Assembly: GCA_943735955.1 (NCBI GenBank)
Contig: OX030956.1
Location: 6,883,645 to 6,947,644, forward strand
Length of the DNA: 64,000 bases
Source: Piscicola geometra
Lineage: Eukaryota > Annelida > Clitellata > Hirudinida > Piscicolidae
Direction of reading: 5' to 3'
Position numbers and translations under genes: made by a program. The notes beneath the pieces were generated by a model that saw only the letters and a list, made by a program, of their open reading frames with translations, did not search any database and was not told where the DNA came from. Below are positions 59,811 to 64,000 of the stretch, piece after piece; positions within the stretch are counted from its first letter, which is position 1, and every line of letters begins with the position of its first letter.

Positions 59811-60522
59811 ATTTTGATGGTTTTCAACACAAAATGCCTTGGTCATTGAAAAGTTTGAATCATCTTATTTAGCCTTTCAAATGGATATAAAGTATATTTG
59901 TCTCATAAAATAATACCAAGTTAAGCAATTGGTTATACATCTTTGAAATTAAATTGAAAGTTTTTTTGTTTATAAACATTGAAATGTAAGTTATTGACAG
60001 CCTTTTTCTTTTTTTTTAGAATTATAAAATGTTTTCTAAAGATTTTATTTCACAAATTATCTCAAGTTTCTATGGTTAAAATGAATATTTTATTTGAACT
60101 TAATCACTTCTTAAAATCTCACTCATGAATAGTCAAAACAGAAGGATATTTTCTTTTTATTTCACCCTATCAACACTTTTAAAGCGCTTAACGGATATTC
60201 TGAGAGAACATAAAAAATGCCCTTAAAGATATAACAACTGAAGTTAAGAATTGTTTCTTCTTGTTGTCTCACTTACAGAGTAATCAAAAGTAACTCCACT
60301 ATCAAACTTTCACATACTAAACGCACGAAGTAATCTACTGAATAAAACTGTTTAAAGTTTTTTATGGGTGGTTTCAGCTGTAAACCTCAAGACTTTATCA
60401 ATTAACTTCATGACTAAATAAAGTGAGCTTAGAGAATTCCAAGTTTATAGTAAGAATTACGTCAAATATATAGTAAAAACGATGAATAGCAAAAAGCTTG
60501 AAGAATTGTCTGTGTTCAAGTA
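59811..60522. other. Gene-free A+T-rich DNA
   Basis: No open frame or repeat that I can support. Confidence 0.6.
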
Positions 60523-61706
60523 GGGGAGACCGGGGCTGTATGTTATACTTTTTACAAATTTTGTTATAAGTTCGTTATTTTAAAAACTGTTGTATGTAAA
60601 AAAAATTTATAAGTAACAAGTTAAAACACAAAAAACTGGTTTGTTGATTGAATTCACGTGGTTTTTTGTTACAGTAGTCGGGGTTGAATGTTTCAAGTTT
60701 CAAATAGGCATTAAAAATGAAATAAACACAGTTATTGGTTGAGATTTGTTTAACTCCATAATCAAAGCCAGTTTATCCAAAAAAATATTAACGTTTGCAG
60801 CTGATGGCTCGGCTCAGACTTGTTGCTTCATGAGTTTGAATTGAGAGAAAACTGTTTCGTGTAATAAATGACTCAAACCAATCAGCGCCTGAGTATTATC
60901 CAATTTGTCAGAAACCTGATCTCGTTTTCACAGCATATTGCTATCCAAGCTTTTTTTACATTTTTTTGGTGGGAGACCATGGTACAGTTTCGCTTCTGTT
61001 TTGACTGAGTCTTATACTTCGCGCTGCTGCTTAGTATTAAAAGCTTTTCGACTATGTTAATTCATCAACGGCAAAGTGCTTTTGTTTGTTAAACTCTTTT
61101 CATAGATTTGATGAAGCATCATGAAGTTCAAGCCATTTATGCATTCACACTTCGGATTGAACGTCGAGTTTTCTTGACAGTCTCTACTGCATGATTTGAA
61201 ACATCTTGTTTCACGCGAATAAAATCATTTTTTTACATATAATTCATTATATTACCTGAAAGTAAAAAAATAACTAAGGTTAAGTCGTAAAAACCATTTC
61301 ACTGATTGGGATTTCGTTAAACGGTTTGTAAAAAACAACCCCAATATCATATGACTCATTTATAAATTACTAATAAATAAACGCCGTAAATTAAAGCACG
61401 AAACACGTTTTAAGCGTTTTCATAAAATGTTGCTTTGAAGTAATTTGAGAATAAAAATTCAGTTAAATGCAAATACTCATTAAGATAAAACAAAAATAAT
61501 CAAATTCTTAAAACTTGTAAAAGTCCTACAAAAAAGAAAAAAGGGTATAAAATGTTTAAAAACACGAATACAGCAACTTTTTTTTATAGAAGGTGAAGGT
61601 TGAACTAATGATTATAAGTATTAAAAAATTAATGTTTAATTTTTTATTATACGAGTTATTAAGCTTGTAACATACAACCCCTGTAACAAACAGCCCCGGT
61701 CTCCCC
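60523..61706. mobile_element. GGGGAGAC terminal-inverted-repeat element, copy C
   Basis: Ends TA-GGGGAGACCGGGGCTG and CAGCCCCGGTCTCCCC-TA form a perfect 16-bp inverted repeat with TA on both sides. The next bases inward, TGTATGTTAC-type, recur inside as GGGGTTGAATGTT (about 60678) and inverted as GTAACATACAACCCC (about 61668-61682). About 1.18 kb and non-coding. It shares the outermost terminus with copies A and B, but its interior is different. Confidence 0.85.
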
Positions 61707-64000
61707 TACCTAGGATGGAACAAGACCACTGAGATAAAAATTAGACTCAATTGAAATTTTTTGCGCCTGTCAAGCGTCAAAACTTTACTTTGTTTGACCA
61801 AATCACCAGACACAATTCATCGCCCAAGACGGTGATTCATGACAAATGACCAGGAAGTAGTCGTCGAGACCGCAGAAAAAAAGCTGGAAGGAAATCATGA
61901 AAGAATGGACATCTCTTTCCATGAAATTTTTTTTGAACGCTGTTTAAAAAGCTGAAAAGCAAATGAGAGCTGCATTCCTTTCTTTATTTCCACTCAACGA
62001 CCAATTCAGTCACTGGTATGATGAGGGAAAAAGTTTTTACTCGTTCTTAAATACTCTTAATAATTTGAAATTCTATCCGTTCTTGATGATATATACCATA
62101 ACCATAAATAAATTTATTTGTGTTGAAAATTTTAATTTACTTTTTTTTAAAACAATTTATACATCTTATCAATAAATTACCAAACTTATTCATTTCGTTC
62201 TCAACGGTGACTTTTGAAATACTAGCGACCGAAAATTGTTATTATTGTTAAACATCCAAAAACTAAACAATTAAATCAAAAAATTGAAAAAATCCTTTAA
62301 ACATGAGAGTTCAATTCATATATTAAGATTTAGGTATGTGATTATTAAATTTATTTTTAATAAAAAAAAGTTATATAGAATAAAACATCTAAATATTTAT
62401 CTTATTGTGATTTTTATAACTTCTTTTTAATTTTACAACTTCTATGTATGAATTATGAATTGTAAAAAAACTCAAAGATATAAAAATTGAATTACAAATC
62501 ATTCGAAAATGAAAGAGGCAATCTCTTATTTAGTTGGGAGACAAGATTTTCTTGTAATTTTAAACTGTGCATTGAATTGTTAGGAATAAAAATATAATAA
62601 TGAGCGAAGGTTTGAGCTTAAGCTTCTTGCTAACTTCTTTTTTTAAATGTTTCTTAAATGTTTCTTTTTTAAAACTTCACGTTTTAATCAATTATTATTA
62701 TTAAAAAGAATCAAGATCAATTAATTTAAGATTATGTTTTGTAGACAATAATATTGAAATAAGTATTGAAGATAGTAAAATACTTCAATTAAGTCTAATA
62801 TACGAAAAATTAGGTTGGAAACATTTTTAAAGAAAATAAAAATTTAATATTTTAAAACAATATTTGTTTTTAATGTTAAAACTACGGGATAAATAAGCCT
62901 AATACTTTTTTTCCAGCCTTAATGAAATTCTTTTATTTATAATTTTTTTTATAAAATATAATTTAAACTGAAATTAAAAATGAAAATACAATTTCTGAAA
63001 CTTTTGACTCTTGCAAGAAGAGGGTAATACTATCGATTGAAACGGAGGTTCATAGTGAAAACTGTGAGATTCAAATGACAAGAGCTCAGACAACCCAAAC
63101 CATAGAGGCTCTCTATCACGTTTACAAGATTCAGAATAAAAGCCAATGTGGCCCACACTGATCTTCCGTGAACAGACACTTGTTTGAGTATTTTTGGAAG
63201 CAAAGCATCAAACAATAATTTAAAAGTGACGAGCATTTAAAAAAGACTTTTTCATGAACAATAACATTTTTTTCATATAAATTTTTTTTTTAAGTGACGA
63301 GTTAAAAGCATTTTCTGAGAAAAAAAACGACAAAATTTGAATCCATTGTATTAGAACAATCATGTAGCGTAATCATTAAAACTAGCTCAAAGTTTTACTT
63401 TGATTTTTTATTTTCTTCAAATTTCAACTTTTCAATTTCAAAAAATAGGATAAAATGATTTTCTAAAAATTTTTTTTAAAGCTTAATTTTTATCTAGTTT
63501 CAAAACTCCCTAAAAAGACGATGAAAACTGTAAGACTTTGACGCACTAAAAAATAACTTAGTACTTTTTAACTGTTATATAAAGAATCTATAAATATGTC
63601 AAGTTTCATGAGCATCATAATCTTTTTGATATAAAAAAATATTTAATATAAAGTTTGCAGATTTAAAAAATACTACTACTTTTATTTCATTTTTTTCTTT
63701 TTCATTAAAAAATTTATAAAAATAAAAATGAATTTTAATTTTTTTCAAACTTATAATTTTATTTTAACTTTTTTCACCTGAACTGTTTTTTCTAGAGAAA
63801 ATTTTATTATTTAACCAATTTTTAAACTACTATTTAATCCTTCTTATCAGTAATTGAATAGAGAAATTAAGTGTTTCAAATAACTATTTTTATTTGATAA
63901 CAATTCAATGTAGAAAAGTAAATTAAGCAATAAAACTTAAATAAAATTTATATCCTAAACCCGAGCTCAAATGAATCTAGTTGATTTAGTATTCGCCTAT
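61707..64000. other. Gene-free A+T-rich right edge
   Basis: Only the Merlin relic at 63.05 kb is identifiable. Short frames are compositional. Confidence 0.6.
63030..63225 (+). pseudogene. ISXO2-like (Merlin) transposase C-terminal relic, second copy
   Basis: The plus frame reads TTQTIEALYHVYKIQNKSQ, then an internal TGA, then NRHLFEYFWKQS. It aligns with the relic at 34.45 kb at DNA and peptide level (HVYxIxxKSQ, H-x-x-x-E-F/Y-x-F/W) and keeps the QTIE motif that the other lost. Stop codons mark it as inactive. Confidence 0.6.

Overview
This is an A+T-rich stretch of a metazoan nuclear genome. The evidence is genes split by spliceosomal GT-AG introns, rhodopsin-family neuropeptide receptors, a p38 MAP kinase, metazoan-type retrotransposon and transposon relics, and very long (CA)n and trinucleotide microsatellites. 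An invertebrate, probably a spiralian or another non-vertebrate, fits best. I cannot name the species.

Layout of the genes. All three convincing host genes lie on the minus strand. (1) A FMRFamide-receptor-like GPCR occupies 3221-13673: three exons (7335-7210, 6903-6808, 5125-3221) carry the seven membrane segments, and an ORF at 13673-13206 with a signal peptide supplies a phase-compatible N-terminal exon. A TATA box with three CRE-type sites near 18.5 kb, next to a perfect splice donor, is a good candidate for its promoter and 5' UTR exon. (2) A complete p38 MAP kinase (357 aa) is spread over 12 exons between 33143 and 23997, and its internal exon lengths equal those I recall for vertebrate p38. 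(3) A second, intronless-coding FMRFamide-receptor-like GPCR (631 aa) lies at 37170-35275. The two receptors flank the kinase gene. Nothing in the sequence shows a shared pathway, although p38 commonly acts downstream of GPCR and stress signals.

The rest is intergenic and intronic DNA rich in mobile-element relics: a CR1/jockey-type LINE fragment inside p38 intron 1, two other decayed LINEs (about 45 kb and 58-59.8 kb), two hAT transposase relics (11.6-12.2 and 37.9-38.1 kb), two ISXO2-like/Merlin transposase relics (34.45 and 63.05 kb), possible SINE fragments, a pogo-like terminal-repeat pair, and three copies of a terminal-inverted-repeat element beginning GGGGAGAC, flanked by TA. Those three elements, and a possible fourth at 44.1-46.8 kb, reuse their terminal word internally in both orientations. 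That is the least expected architecture in the window.

Some coding-like islands remain unassigned: possible exons at 14.8, 21.1, 54.2, 55.0 and 55.6 kb. They have good splice signals, but I cannot prove them from sequence alone. I found no CRISPR array, rRNA, convincing intact tRNA or bacterial-type operon. Much of the window, especially 46.8-50.9 and 61.7-64 kb, shows only A+T-rich DNA with no supportable gene.
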